64,000 bases of DNA from Blattamonas nauphoetae. Its lineage: Eukaryota; Preaxostyla; Oxymonadida. Below are positions 9,580 through 24,200 of this stretch, piece after piece. Position 1 is the first letter of the stretch; every line of letters begins with the position of its first letter. The position numbers and the translations under genes were made by a program. The notes under the pieces are model-generated. The model made no database searches and was not told where the DNA came from. It was given only the letters and a program-made list of their open reading frames with translations. Where the stretch lies: assembly GCA_033064195.1 (NCBI GenBank), contig JARBJD010000062.1:242459-306458 (forward strand). The letters run 5' to 3'.

Positions 9580-12074
9580 TCAAGTATTTGGCTCAACTTT
9601 CGCCGAAATAGCGTTTGGAGAGTCAGTTGTTGAGTGCATTTCTTTCCAAATCAAAGCCTGGATCTGCAAATCTTGTTTAAAAGGGTACGGATGCGATTGA
9701 TACTGGAGGAATTCTCGACACAAATCATAAAACTTCCGAAACCAATCGAAACTGATCATCCCGTCTTTCTCAATTGGGTTCTCAAACATATTCACCATTG
9801 GGTTGAGATAACATGCTGAAAAATGAACGAAAAAAGGAGATACGACTAGAAAAAGTGAGAAAGAAGAATGGGATACGCTGGTGGGAGAGTGGAAATGCCT
9901 TCAACTGTACACTCTTTCTTTATTGTCTTGAAGTTTCGGTCTGGGGAGAGAAGTGTTGCGATTTCAGAGAATTGCTGAAAGTCTTTCTCAAAAGAAAACG
10001 AGATACCGTCATTTGTTGCTTTGGGATTCCTTCCCATGATTTTTTGAGTCGTTTGATAGGAGTATCCTGCAATCTGTTCTGAAGAGCGAGAAGCGAATCA
10101 AAGTTCCGAATTCTCTTCAACTCTACTGCAACTGTGAGCAGCTTACTGATTCTCTGAACGAAGGAGATCGAAAGGTGAGTAGTCGAACAATGGAAACCGT
10201 CGTTCGCACTTCAGGTGGGCCTTCAACAAGCACTATGTTATTCACAAGTTGTCCGATTCTGTTATGAACCAACATGTATCTTCGAACATTTCGGCATTTC
10301 GGATACGTCTTGGCGGCTTCAAAGTTCCCATAGAAGAATTCTGGGATCTTCATCTTCGAATAAGGCTCATAGGCCATTAAGGTGAGTTGTTCGGCCAGGA
10401 TTCGTTCAGGGACAGTGAGTATCGATGGACTGAACGACATGATCGTGTTTGAACGAGGGTCTGGCAAAGCAGCCATGTCGGTATGAGTGTGAGAGTGGAG
10501 TGAAAGTGTGTTTGTTGGAGTTGTTGGGAGGAAATCGTGGTCGAGGAGAGACAAAATGGGAACCGCACTCGGTTTCACGGTTGTCATCTTGAGGAATGAC
10601 AAAGGGAGCACGAATACCTGTTTTTCTGTTGCGGCTCTCAGCTCTCGGGAAAGATTTGTGTTGAAATGGAGGACGTCCCCGTCGCAGAAAGCGAAGAGCT
10701 CCGGAATCATCGTCCGGTCTTCAGTGAAATCCTCAAAATGAGTTGTAACCCATTCTATGAGAACGAGAATCACTTTTCGCTTGATGGCTTGTGTTTGATC
10801 AGCTGGATAAAATGAAGGAACATTAAATCTAATCGAGATGACGACAAGTATGAGGATACCGCTCGATAATCTTCATAAGTAGTGTTCGTGGTTGTACCAC
10901 ACAAGTATATATCGCCAAAAAACGCTTCATAAACTCTTGTTGGTTTGAATCTGATCGAGCAGGATCCGTGAGTCTTTCAACCTGGGACAATGAGAATGAA
11001 GTGTTCATACAAAGCGATTGAGAGTAGCTTTTCGAATTTTCATTGGATCATCCGTTGTTGGATCATCATACTGAGAAAATGGAGTCTAAAACAAGTAGAT
11101 ACCTCCAGTGTTTTCGCATTGCTTGATATTTCTTGCCAGATTGACCGTGATGTCTCTGAATAATGAATTAAATGGCAATAGACAAACGGAGATCATCTGG
11201 ACAAAGGAATCCTTTTCGTGTGAGATGTTTTGTGAGTGTCGCAATGTCAATATCTCCATTTGGCGAAACAGTTGAGAGCATTTGTTCTGTTTCTGCAATT
11301 CCATTTGTTACAAACATGGATAAAAGAGGAGGATGACTTCCCTGTGTTTCAATTGTCTTCGTTTGTTTGTTTTGTGGGCTAGATACGAGATCAGGTGCAT
11401 CAAACGTCGACGTGGATTGTTCAGAGAAATCTGGATAAACTTGTTGTGTCTCTTGTTCAAATAAACGAAGAGTAGCAAGATTTCCTTCAGTGTAGAGGTA
11501 TTCCATGACAAGATAGATCATCAAATCCTTTGAGGGGAGTTTCATGGTGTTTGAGAATTGTTTGTAGAATTCAGTGGTCCTCTCGATTGGTGAAAGCAAT
11601 TGTCTGGAAAAATAGGAAACAATTATCAAAGAAACCTCATTTTAAAAAGATTTGAATTCTTTTGGAGCGCAAGAATTGGCCATTCAGATTTATCTGATGA
11701 AAAGCCTAGTTGAGGAGCCTGATTCTTTTGAATCGAGCCCTTTCGAAGTTTACTTTGAGAATTAGAGATACTTGATGCTCTTCCAACTGAGATCGAACAA
11801 CAGAAATTGAATAAAGTTTGAGTAAAGGCACACATGATGTTTCCCGAGAGTTAAAGAGATCCAAGAAGGGATGTTGATAAGATATCTCTTCTTCATCATT
11901 GTTCTGCTTGAAAAATGAACCATATTGAGCTGCTGCCTCTTTTTGGCTGTTTAAAACCTCTGAGAGGTGTCCTGACATGAGTTCTGGTTGAAATTGGAAA
12001 CGTGGATCATCAGATAAAAGTGGTGGTGGAGCAGGGTTTTGAAGGCCCGGTTCTTGATAGATTGCATTGAGCAT
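9580..12074 (-). CDS. LisH-containing Ras guanine-nucleotide exchange factor
   Basis: A multi-exon RasGEF (CDC25-type), which by family loads GTP on Ras. The proposed start is ATG 12074 (MLNAIYQEPGLQ). Exons at 11830-11640 (Ser-rich) and 11600-11170 hold a LisH motif (DLMIYLVMEYLYTEGNLATL, RLFEQET). RasGEF_N follows: EFMKRFLAIYTCVVQPRTLL (about 10940-10880) and VLIEWVTTHFEDFTED (about 10770-10710). The catalytic domain has PERILAEQLTLMAYEPYSKM (about 10410), MLVHNRIGQLVNNIVL, NFDSLLALQNRLQDTPIKRL with KKSWEGIP (about 10100-10040), LLSPDRNFKTIKKE (about 9930), GMISFDWFRKFYDL and REFLQYQSHPYPF (about 9740-9690). All blocks are in the canonical order. LisH plus RasGEF is an arrangement known from Dictyostelium. 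It converges on the TPR-like gene (122 bases between stops) and lies 128 bases downstream of the dynein gene. Some splice joins (for example near 10860) are inferred. Confidence 0.87.
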
Positions 12075-12202
12075 CGAAGAATGAGGACGATTTCTGTGTC
12101 TCGATGGGTCGATCGGAGAAGAATCTTGTCCTTTGTAAATTTCTATTGTTATATGACAACATCGAATAGAAAAAAGAATTTGAAGTGAATGAACAAAATT
12201 AA

Positions 12203-15200
12203 TCAATCGTTTTGTTGGCAGAGTAATGCTGTCCCTCTGAGGACCCAATGTTCTGGGTCTTCTGATGTTGGGAGGGTCACCGCTGTGACAAAGTTTGTAG
12301 AATGTCCTGTGGTCGACAGAACGCCATATCGAGCACCAGTCTTGTAAAGAGGAGCGGCGTACAAACTTGCAGAAGGAGTATAGTTCTTCTGCGGGAGGAA
12401 GTGGAGGACGGGGAGGGGTGCGAACATTTCGCCAGGTCGTGACTCAGCAAGCTTCATCTCAGTCTCGTCCCAGCGAGCAGCCTCGAGGAAGAGCCCATGG
12501 ACATACACTCCATCCGATGGGGAAGCTTTGATTTGATCTTTCGTTTCTTTGAGGACGTTGTATTTGAATTGGAGTGAGTCGATCGGATATTTGTACTTTC
12601 TCGCGTATGTTTGGAGAACAGCTGTGAGGAAGCCTTGTGGGAAGAAGAACCCTGAGAACCAGAAGCAGGATGGAACACCAGTTGTGAGCCATTCGCGGAA
12701 GAACAAGATTCTCTGAGCGAGATCATCAACCCATGCTCCGAGTGGCTTGAGAGATGGGTATGCGGCGTTCTCCCACTCTTCAGGGACTTTTCCGAAGAGG
12801 ATTGCCTTGTACACGTCTTCGATTGATTGAGACATCACAACAAGACCTGCAATGGCTCGTTCGAGTTCAAGCAGCGATGAAGTGATGACATTGAGGAGGT
12901 TGTTGAATCGTTGCATTTCCTGTGAGAGGACAATTGAGAGTGATGATGGTGTTGTCTTGGTCTCCTGGACTGGCTCCAATTCAGCGTGTGACTGAGCCAT
13001 TGCCGCGGTGATGAGAGCCGGCAGAACCCCATCGACTGCCTCTGCTCGTTCGAGAGGCGGAGGAAGGGTGTCGAGGATATGGTGGGCCATATCCAAGACT
13101 TCTTTGTCTGGTCCTGTGAGCTGTGGTGCTTCTTCTTCCTCTTCTTCTTCTTTCGGAGCTTCTTTCTTTGGTTTGGCGGGTTTTGCGTCGGCGGGTTTTG
13201 CGTCAGCTTGTTTTGCTTCTTCTGTTTTTTCTTCCTCCTTTTCTTCTTCTTTCTCTTCCGTTTTCTTTTCATCAGTTTGTGGAGTTACTCGAGGCTGCAT
13301 CTGTTGGATCGCAGAAATCATCCTGGATGTTTCAGCGAGTTGGAGTGCGAGTTCAGCGTTGTCGTGCATTCCAAACACAACCGGATCTTCAGTTTCGGGG
13401 AAAGAATCCGCAAACGAGATGGCTTCGCTCTGTGTCTTGAGATCACCAAGAACGTAAGCACTTGCTGTCGGCCCAGTTGTCGGTCCGAAGTTGAATGGGT
13501 CTTTGCTTGTGATTTCGTCGACGTAGTATCTGTTGAGAATAGCTGCGAGTGTTCGCTTGTCCCAAACATCGGTGACACGACCTCCATAGTTGACAATACC
13601 AGTCATGTAGCGGAGAGCCTTCCAAGGGATGTTGGATTTCTCTCGCTTCTTTCCACCTTCCTCTGACGACAGGTTGAGATACATTTCGAGATGGTGCCAT
13701 GACACTTCAAAGTCACTGTCACTGAACTCATACACAATGTTCCAGCCAAGCGCACCGTATTTCCTCCTCTCTTGGATGAGGGAATGGAAGAACGACAGGC
13801 CAAACAGGATGCGGCGGAATGCATAGTTCTTTCCTGGGCAGGACTGTTCGTACACGCTTGGAGGAATTGATCGGAGAGATCGCAGAACGTTGTTTCTGAC
13901 TCCCTTTGGAGGTTCATTGGTCAGCTTAATTCCATTTTGGAGGACTGCAATGGGGAAGTCGGATGTGGGCATTGCACTGAGCCACAACCTGAAGTCGTTG
14001 TGAGCAGGGGCTCCTTCTGCTGTTTGATAATTCAGGCAGATTCGTTCAAGTTCGGGCATCCATGATGCAGCAAGATGACAGTTCTGAAGGAACACCCAAT
14101 GTCCCTTCTTTGTTGCCTCTGAAAGCATCTTTGATGCAATTGGACCCTGCCCCTGCCCCAGAGAAAGGAGTTGGATCTTTTGATCGAATCCTTTGCTCTG
14201 AGCAAACCTCTGAACGCTTTGGGTAGGATCAGCACCAGTCGACAAAATGAAGATGATTGGGATCGCCTTTGCCGAGTCACGATGAGCCTTATCAAGATCG
14301 AATGGAGGAGAGGAGACGAAGACCGGTCCAAGAGTCTCACGAACATATTCCATGGCACAGAGGGAGAACGACTGTGGAACAAGTGTTTTAACAAACATGA
14401 CCTTACTGAAGAGTGGAAGAGCGTTGATCTTGCTTGACGGTGAGGGAACGCTCGATGGAGCTGGTTGTTGGAGATATTCTGTCCATTCTTTGACAGCCTC
14501 TTCACTGGCTGTCATTTCTGCAGTGATTCCACCGAACAGATCAGGCCATCTTTCGTCGAGACAACAGATTTCATTCCAGCAGCGACGATCGATGACAGAT
14601 TCGAATGGATAATCATCTCCTTCTTTCGGTGGATGAACGGGATATCGTTTGGGAGCCTTTGAGAGAAGATCGTCTTTGACTTCCACAGCTTGAAGAGCAA
14701 TGCTTGGAAGACGAACAAAAGTGTCCCATTCCTTCGGTGTGATTGTTCCATCCTTCTTCTTAATTTGGGTGGCCATCACAAATGAAAAGAGGAGTCTGTG
14801 TCGTTCAAACAGACCTCGACAGATGTTTGTGTAGATGAGCTCTGTGAGATTGTCGATCAACGCAGAGAGTCTCTCCTGAAGTGTCGGTTTCTGTTCGGTT
14901 TGTGTGAGAGACAGACCGAAGATTGTCTTGAAGTACTGAAGGGAATATTGATACATGGGATCCTGCATGGCAAAATCAACCACAGCAAAGTAGAGGACAG
15001 CACCACGAACAGCCATAGGGAGGTATTCGTTACGAGCAGCATCAAGTTCTCGTTCGGTGACCTCACTCTCCTTCACACGTTCCATAATCTCTGTGGACGT
15101 CTTTTTGGACTGGTCGAGAGTGTCGATGAGTGAGAGATCATCCAACAACTGTTGAACAGTTGTTCCTTTGAGAAGAGCGAGAATTCTGGCTTCGGTATCG

Positions 15201-18200
15201 GCAAGAAGTTTCTTATCTGCTGCCATTCCTCTGACAAGCTTATCCTTGGCTTCTTCAAGCTCGGCCTTCTCATTCTTGACAACATCTGCGAGAAGTTGGT
15301 CCTCCAAACCGTTTGACGTGACAGTGAAGTTGATGACTGTGACCTTAATGCACACGTCGGGCAGGTAGTGAGGATTGGCCAACTTTGTGGTGATGTACAA
15401 TTTGAAGTTGTTGTTGTAATCAACATCCTGATTGGCAAGTCGGATGATCATACGTCCACCAAGCTTCACAGTTTGTTGCAAGAGAAGTGGAGCGAGCTGA
15501 GGGTCGAGTGTCTCTCCAACATCTTCCAACAGCACAGGCTGGCCAAGTCGAACAGCATTTGTGAGAGTTCTCATGAAGTTGTTTTCGCCTGGTCGGAGGA
15601 CACGGAGGTTGTTTTGTCGTTCTTTCTCTCTGATCCAACGGTTTGCTTGTCCTTGAGGATCAATCATCAACGGCCAACGGCGAGTTCGAGTGACATAAAC
15701 AGCATTCTCGATGGAGAGTGGATCATCAGGGAGTCCCTGGATGCCCCAGTCTCGGATTTCCATTGCAGAAGCAAGAACCTTTTCGATCTGAAACTGTCCA
15801 CCGAGAGGAACCTCGAGTTCAACACACCATTTTCCCCAGTTCTTAATCAGTGAGCGCCTATACGATGCAACAAATGGTCCCAGATATGCAAGACTGGCTG
15901 CAGAGAGGACTGAATCGCCAAGGACGATCTTTTTGGCTTTTTCTGCATCTGCAAGTGACGTTTTCCATCGCTCACCTTCATCTCCGAGAGCAGCGACGAG
16001 TCGAGTTGCATTCTGGAATCGCTTTTGCGTTTGGGCAATGTCGGCTTCAGTTTTGGCGTTTTCTGCTTTCTTTGCTTCGAAAGTAGCGTTGAGTTGAGCG
16101 AGAGCTGCTTCGACATCAGCGAGTTCTTTCTGTTTAAGTGCGAGTTTATCCTGAAGTTCCTTGAGTTGTGCCTGAGCTTCAGCGGCAGCTTTCTTCTTTG
16201 GCTCGATGATTTTGCTGACACGTGCAAACTCGACGATAGCAACAACCCACTGGCAGATGTTGGCACCTGCCTTTGACACAGCATCGACCTTGTCTGGCTT
16301 GAATTCTGGATCATCGATGTATGGACGCATCTTTTTGTCCATCGAGGCATCGATGTCATCGACATTAAAGTTGATGAGCATTTGGATGAAGTTTGTTTGG
16401 CTGAGAAGCTGTCTGGCGTTATCCCAATCCGGTTTTTTGTTGAACAAAGTACACACTGCATTCATGACACGTTTCACAAGCTCTGGAGGGTTGGCGAATG
16501 ATTTCACTTCAGTCACAGCAGCCTTTGAGAGCGACTCCAGTGCTTTGTTGGCCTCGACGAAGACAGGCATGATCTTGTCGAGTTCACCCTGTGCGTCATC
16601 AGCAAGAGCTTTGGCCTTGTCTGCTTCTTCTCGGACAAAAGCCTCTTCGACTGTGACATTGCTTCTAATTTCATTTGTTTTGGCTTGATCAATCATGATT
16701 TTCTCCATCAATTCTTTCAGATCCTCTCCCTGTTTGATAAGGATTGGTTCGAGCTTCTTCAGTTCCTCCTGCATTTCAGCAACAGACTTTTGGGTTTCGT
16801 TGAGAGTGTTGATACCATTTGAGTACTTTGCAATGATTTCATCGAGGCTATCAATTCTGTCTTTGAGGAACTTGAACATGAGGGTGATCATTTCCAGGAA
16901 GAGTGTTGGTGTGACGTATGTCTTTCGTTTCATGTCTCGTTCAAATCTTTCTGCTGCTTCTTCGACTGATGCGTGAATGCGCACGGCCAAGTCACTGAGT
17001 TGAAGGGCCAATTTGTCGTCGCCTCCAATGAGGGGAGATTCCTGGATTAGTTTGACTGCAACAGATTTGAGAGCAGTTTGTGGCCAGTTTGCGACCCAAT
17101 CAATTGTACAGCAATTCACAAGTGATGGGAACATTCTGAAACGACGGCGGATCGTATCTCCGACAGGAGACATGCAGAGGACGATGTGGAGGTTCGTTCT
17201 GACTCTCTGGGTCATAAATGCCATCACAGCATCGGGAGCTTCTGGAACCTTGTCGTCTGGTTTTGAGGTTTGGCGAATCCTCATGATGACCTGCTCTCGT
17301 TGCTGAGGATCGTAGAGGTTGGGGACTTCTCCACTGCTGAGGATTCCGTTGATATCTTCGAGGAACGATTCTTGGACAATCTGTGCATCACTCAACAAGA
17401 AGACCACTGGATTGTTCTCGACACCAGCAATTTCATATAAGCGACGGAGATCCTCTCTGAATTCGTTCGTTCCATAGTTCTTGGCAAGCTGAATCTCGAA
17501 GCAGTTGTACCCTTCAATAAATGCACCAAGACGAGTGAGGGACTGTTTTCCACAACCACCAACCCCGATCAGGAGAGCATTGCCTCGAGGTTGTTTGATG
17601 ATTCGAGTAATTCGGCAGATGTGTTCAACAGCATCTGGGAAGAAGACAAGATCCATTTCTTTCGTTTTCTTGGTAAGGCATTCAAGGTTGTAATCTTGGA
17701 GCGCGTTCACAAGATCTTGAGTGAGTTTCGGAATCTGTTTGACTTCTTGGTACGGTTTCTCATCAGCATTCATTGTGACAAGATCAGACCACATTGGGAG
17801 TCCATACTCCTTGATGGTTCCGTCCTCGAGTGTATATCCTTTCTCAAACAACTCTTCATTATTCCAATTCAGACGGAGATGAAGTTTTGCGAGTGAGCAC
17901 ATCTCCCTTGTGAGCATTCGTCGATCGGTATCATTGGTGAGACGATCAGCGAAGATTCGGAGAGACTCATGAGCCCAGAGGCGTCCAAGAACGTCTTCTT
18001 CTGTGACAAACGCCGGCTCAACTTGCATAATTCCCTGCACAATCTTGCTCAAATCTCGAAGATTGAAGAGATAGTGGCATTTTGCTGGTGTTGGGCGAAG
18101 CTCACGGAGAGCAAATCTGTATAGTTCAATTGAGGCACGAACAATTGGAGGAGCCAGATCTTTCACGGCTGCCTCAAATGGTAGTGAATTGAAGTGTCCG

Positions 18201-21200
18201 AGAAGAATTGAGTTGAAGATGGTGTTGAGGGACTTTTCAGAAGGCTGAGGGATGCATAGTTGCGTGAACAAGGCTGTTAACCGTTCACTGACTTTATTTC
18301 TTCCACCACCAGGAGGTCCACAAGCAGCAGTTGTGGCGACACCTTTGATGGCACGGAATTGGAGAACGGTTCTGTCATACCATCCACCAGTTCCGAGCAT
18401 CTGTCGGATCAACTCGAGAGGAGGCTGTGACCCGAACGTATCCGGTGACGGCATGTTGAAATCATCAAAGAAGAGAACAACAGTTGTTCCAGGAACAGCT
18501 GCAAAGTGATCACGACGGTTGAGAAGTTTTGACTCGATCATGCTCTGAGTTCGATTACTGCTTGTCTGAGCGCTGAAGTTGATGATGACTGGTTGTCTGC
18601 TCTTCTCTTCACCAGTTCGGGCAAAGAGGTCGGTGACAATAACACTCTTACCCACACCAGTCTCTCCTCCGAACAGAACAGGTTGGTTGACATCGATAAG
18701 TCGATCAGCGACGTATGAATAACGAACTGTGTCGATTGTGGGAACGAGAATGTTGAAGAATGGGGTGCCAGATTCGTACTTGTATTCTGGAACTTCCCAG
18801 GTTGTGAGTTTGTGAGTCTCAGAATCAGGAACGACATCGAAGACCGATTCGATGGATGGGAGGAAGACACCTTCGATCACCTTTCTGATGGCGGTATCGA
18901 AAGGCTCGATGGCTGACTCGTGGATTGATCCACCAATACCCCAGACACATCCGAAGAAGAAGAGGGTCCTGAGCCAACCTTCAAAGACTGTGTTATCTTT
19001 GATTGGTTTGGGCCCTTTCTCTTCTTCTCCTGTCATCTGCATGATCATCTTGGCTCTTCTTGTTCTCTCATCATCTTCTTCTGTTTCGTCGTTTTCTGAG
19101 AAATAGATCGGAATGAAGCCGTTTTCAGGGGTGAAGTAAGATTCCATGATCTTCATGACATTCGCCACTTTGGAGAGTGTGGGTTGGCGAATGTTTTCTC
19201 TGAGGTCTTGTGATGCTTCAAGCAGTGGGTCCATGAAGAGATCGAACATCTTGAACAGCATGGCCTTGCGTTCTTGGTTGAAGATTGTGGGATTGAGAGC
19301 ATCGACCCAGCTTCTCACTGGAGCTCTCCATGGGAATGTTACTGGATCCACATAGACCATACCACAACGGGATACTGTGGCGGGAGAAGCGACGTCAAGG
19401 TTCTCGACTTCGAAGAGAAGAGAAACAGTGTTTGTGAGCTTTATTCTCTTTCTGTTGGGGAGGCAGAGAGTCTTCGAATCATCAAGCACAGTGTTAAGCG
19501 ACTCAACCCAGAGAGTATCGACTGGGCCGTCGAAGATGATCCACTTCTTCATCGGAGTGTCATCCTTCACAATTTCAGAGACGAAGAACGACAGAAGTCC
19601 TTCCTTCCACTCCTGTGTCAGATCGCTGAAACACCCAAACATTTCATCGATTGAGATGGCCTTCGGGTTCATCTCCTTCTGCTGGATGACTTGGAAGCGC
19701 TGGTCGGTAGAGTTGATTTCTTCACGCAGTTTTGTCATGGACGCAGCAAGAATGTCACGGATGACTGTCTTCCCTCCGCGAGTGGGACCGACGAGCATGA
19801 CACCATGACGCACACCGAACGTATCGAAAAGTTCGATCGTTTTGTGGAGTTGATTTGGCAAAAGTTGAAGATGTCTTTCCTGGCAGACAGAATGGAGGGT
19901 CGTCATTAATTCACCATAATCATTCTCAGGGATGGTGACTTCGGGGAAAAGATCACCAACAATGTCCTCGAAGAGCGGAACATCGTCTGCAAGGAACTTC
20001 GGAAGGTTGGACTCTTTCATGGCTCGGATGAGAATGATCTCTTCGCTCAAATGCGGGTTGTCTCGTCGAAGCTGACCAGCCATCACGAGGACAGATTTCA
20101 CAGCTCTCATACCGAAATCATAATGTCGTTGTTGAGACAGTTGTTCCGACGAAAGCTTGTACAATTGGACCATCTTGATTGAAAGTGGTTTGGCAGTTTT
20201 GAATCCCTCCGAGTAGAGCATGATCTCAGCGATGAGAGCGTAATCTGGAATCATCATAGACACTGGACGGAAGAGTGCCTTCAAGTTATCAGGAAGTTCC
20301 GTACGGCCAGCATAACCAGGATTCATTGTGATGAACACAGCACAGTTCGTGTTCAGAGGGATTTCTTTCCCCTGGAACTTGAACCGTGTTGCATTGGCCT
20401 GTTGAGCGTCTTGAATTTCACGGATTTGTTGAGCAACGACCGACAACACTTCGATTTCGATACGGTTGAACTCATCGAAACAGAACCATGCACCGGCTTG
20501 GCACATACCACTGAACATCTGCTCCATTGTATCGACATTCAACCCATCTGAGCAGTTGAACACAATACACTGCCTGGCAACAGCTTTTCCAAGATCCTTT
20601 GTGGTTTCTGTCTTTCCAGTTCCGGCTGGGCCAGCTGGGGCTCCTCCCATCTTCAAGTGAAGAGCAGAGGTGAGTGTGATATAGCACTGATCTGTCAGTG
20701 GAGTAATGACAAGACGAGGAGTGCAACCAAGATATTCATATCCATACGTGAACGACGAGGTTGTCTGTCGGACAATGCAATCACCTGCTGCGATTGCAGA
20801 TGAGTCTATTTCTGTCTTTGTTTTCGTTTTCTTCCCTTTAACTGCTTTGGATGATGATGCGACCAGAAGGTTCTGTCCTTTTCCTTCCTTTCCTTGTGGG
20901 ACATCCCAATAGTATCGAAGACGCTTTTGCCAGTCAAAGTTGCTGACAGAGGTGACGTCGTCGCGGATCAATTCTTCCACAATATCACGAGCGTGAACAT
21001 CGACAACGATCAAAGCACCAACACTTGTTCTTTGGAGTGGTGTGAGATTGCTTCTTACAACTTCTGTCAGTTCTTCCAGTTGTTTCTCGCATCGAGTCAT
21101 CATCTTCTTCAGTTCTTCGATTGGTTTCTCAGCAACGAGCGCTTGTTCGACTTGAGCTGTCCACATGATTTGAGATCCAGCAAGGACATGCTGAGCATTT

Positions 21201-24200
21201 GTGGCAAGAATCCATTGCGGACGAGTCATGTTGCCATAGTTGGCGATTGCTTTGGCGAGGAGTTGTCGGAGAATGTTGACCATCGATGTTTCAATTGCCT
21301 TCATCCACACTTCCACAGCTTTGCCTCTCGGAACAACTTTCTCCTCACCAAATGGAATCACTTCTCCTTCCGAGGAGACCATTGAGATGAGCTCCATCTT
21401 CCTGATGTCTGTTTGGTGAGAAAACTCAAGTGTTTTGATGTTATCGAACAATTTGTTCATGTAAGGCATGACGTTGACGGGATTCTTTCCTTCCTTGAGA
21501 ATCTCCAGAAGATCGTCGTTGGGGAGGAAGAAGAAACGACCAAAAGCAGCACGCTTGGTATTGAGAAGACCTTCAAGGGCAACTTGGATCTCATCCATGG
21601 TTGTGTTGTGCTGTCTGAAAACACTTGCGAGACCCGGCTGCTGAGTGGCTCGGAGGGCCGACGGGAATTCGTGAACGTTCTTCATAAAGTCATGCCAGAA
21701 TCTGTTGCATTCTTGGAATTTCTTTGCGTAATCCTTGAGAAGTTCATCGCTCTGGAAGACAACTTCAAGAGAGAGCCATTTTTGCTGGAAGAGCAACCAG
21801 AGATCCAGAATTTCACTGAACGAAGCAAGACGTGAGACCCAGAAGTCGACCTGTTCCTTGATTGGGCCAACATGTCGAGAGCCCTGGATGGTCTGGAGTT
21901 GGACTTGGCTATCATCCAGTTCACGCATGAGATCATCAACCTCGATGAGAAGGTATGAGTCAGTTCGGAAGGATTTCGTGTGCAGTTCGAGATTAGACCA
22001 GTTTTCGACGATTTCGTGCAGAAGATCGATGAGGACAGCCTCGCTCGATGCTTCGTCTGAGATTTGAGATAGTTCCGTTCGTTTATCGATCGCTCCAATG
22101 CTGATGAGATAGTCCAGTGTAAAGTCGTTCTCATTGGCATCTTGTTCAAGACCCAGTGCTGTCTTGATCTTGACCCAATGATGTGTCTTGAGGTCTTTGT
22201 TTCTCAGAGCATAGACAAGTGGGAAGGACATGGACATCTCGACGATCATGTTCTTGGCTTTGGGGACAACAACATTTGGTGGGAGCTCTCTCTCCAGACG
22301 ATTGTTGATTTTCTGGTACCTTGCAGTTGTTGCTGTCATATCGTCGGGATTGAGTGTCATGATTGGATCATTTCTCCACTTATTGGAGAGCTCGCTCCAC
22401 TCCTTGATTGATTTCCAGAGGAGGACTCTGAGGTCAATCTCCTGTTTGGCCTGCGTCAGATCCTCATACTTGTCTTCCTTCACGTTGAAGAGGGTTTGGT
22501 ACGTTGCGTTGGTCGCCACAGTATCCTGAATCTTCTGAACGCGAGTTTGGAGTTTGACTGAAGAAACACGCATTTGTTCGTATCCGGTCTCATCTGCATC
22601 TTGTGGCATCTGGAGAAGAGAGGGATCTGTGATGTCTGAACGAAGTTTGGTGATGTCCTTGTGGAGATCCTTGACTCTCTTTTGGAGCTCGTTGGAGAAG
22701 TGGTTGGTCTGTTCTTCTTTGGTTGTCTCTGTCTGGTTGATGAGAGTGCGGAGTTGACTGTACGCTTTCTCGAAGAGTTGGTTGTTGGCTTGGTCTTCGC
22801 TGTTGATTTCCAGATTGTATTGTCTCATCAAGCCGTAGAGAGTGGTGATTGTTTCGTACTGGAATTGCATCTGGTCTTGTTTGTTTTGCGCATCTGTTAG
22901 ATGCTCCAATACTTCTGCGAAGTCTTCCACAGATTCTGGTTTCTGAGACAGAACCTGTTGTGTTTCTCGAATATCGTTGAACAAAACTGCTCGAAGTGTT
23001 CCTGCGAGTTGAGGGAGGAATGTATTGAGTTCGGAGATGCTCTGGTTGATAGGGGGAACCAGTGATTCCTTGAAAGAATCAGTGTTGATCTCGAATGGGC
23101 CGATGACGAAAGTCCGATCGATGTGATTGAAATCGTTGAGTTGTGAGGTGTATCGATCGTACTGGTCACCAAACCAGATTGGGGTTGGGATGTATTGAAG
23201 TCCATCGGGATTGAATCTGAAATATGGGAGCAAGTCGGCAACGTCCTTGTCTGCGTTCGGGCTCTTTACCGCAACCACAAGATCTTCACGGCATCTCGTC
23301 CACATCTTTTCCCTCCGTGCTTCCTCTTCCAAAATTTTGTGGACGTCGACGTGTTCTTCGACTTCCACCTCTTCTTCGACTTCCGTCTCTTCTCCGATCT
23401 CATTGACCACTGTTTTCTTCACGATTTCGATGTGGGTTGTGACTTGTTTAGCTTTGGCCTCTTGATCTGCGTTGGACTTGGCATAGTTTCGGATGATCTC
23501 GATATCATCGCCAGTGACGTTTCCCTTCAGAATGTTGACAAATGGCACAAAATGGGTGACGAATCTGATGGATTCTTGGTAGGTGTCCTCAACGATCTGC
23601 CTGATCCCTTGACGAAGAGACACAAACAGTTTATCGTCCTGGCATCGTTGATCCATGAGATGAGTTGTTGATTCTGGTTGTTGATTCGACGACCCTGACT
23701 CGCTGAAAGCTGTCGAAGTGTATGTTTTGAAACGAGGGGACAGGATCAACCTGTTGAGAGTGCACGCATCCAGGAGGAACTGAGTCACTTGATCCAGCAT
23801 GCACTGTTCCATTTCCTCCCCAGAGGGAGAGAAGGCGAGTGACAAGGCAGCCGAGTAGATGTTATCGTTTCGTCCCGATTCTTCGATTTGGACGATGAGG
23901 TTGGTTTGGAGGAGTGGAATGAGGCCGCCGTCTTCACGAGGGACGCCAGGCTGTTCTTGAGCGGGATAGGCAGCGAAGGCGGAGAAGTACGGGATGATGA
24001 ATGGATCTTCCTTCCTCGTCTCTCTTTCCATCTCTTCTTCTCTTTCTCTGTCCTTCTTCTCTTTCTCCTTTTTGGATGGGCGTTGTTGTGTGGGCCTGAT
24101 TCCTGATGGAGGAGTTGGGTTTCGATTTTGAGGTGTTCTGGCTGATTTCGTTGTTTTTGATGTGGGGAGAATGTCTTGTTCTGTTGAGAAGAGACAGAGA

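Noticed and set aside
12835-13917. Several frames of 100-195 residues on both strands within the dynein gene
   Set aside because: Shadows of the Lys/Glu-rich insert and neighbouring dynein code; the dynein frame is unambiguous.
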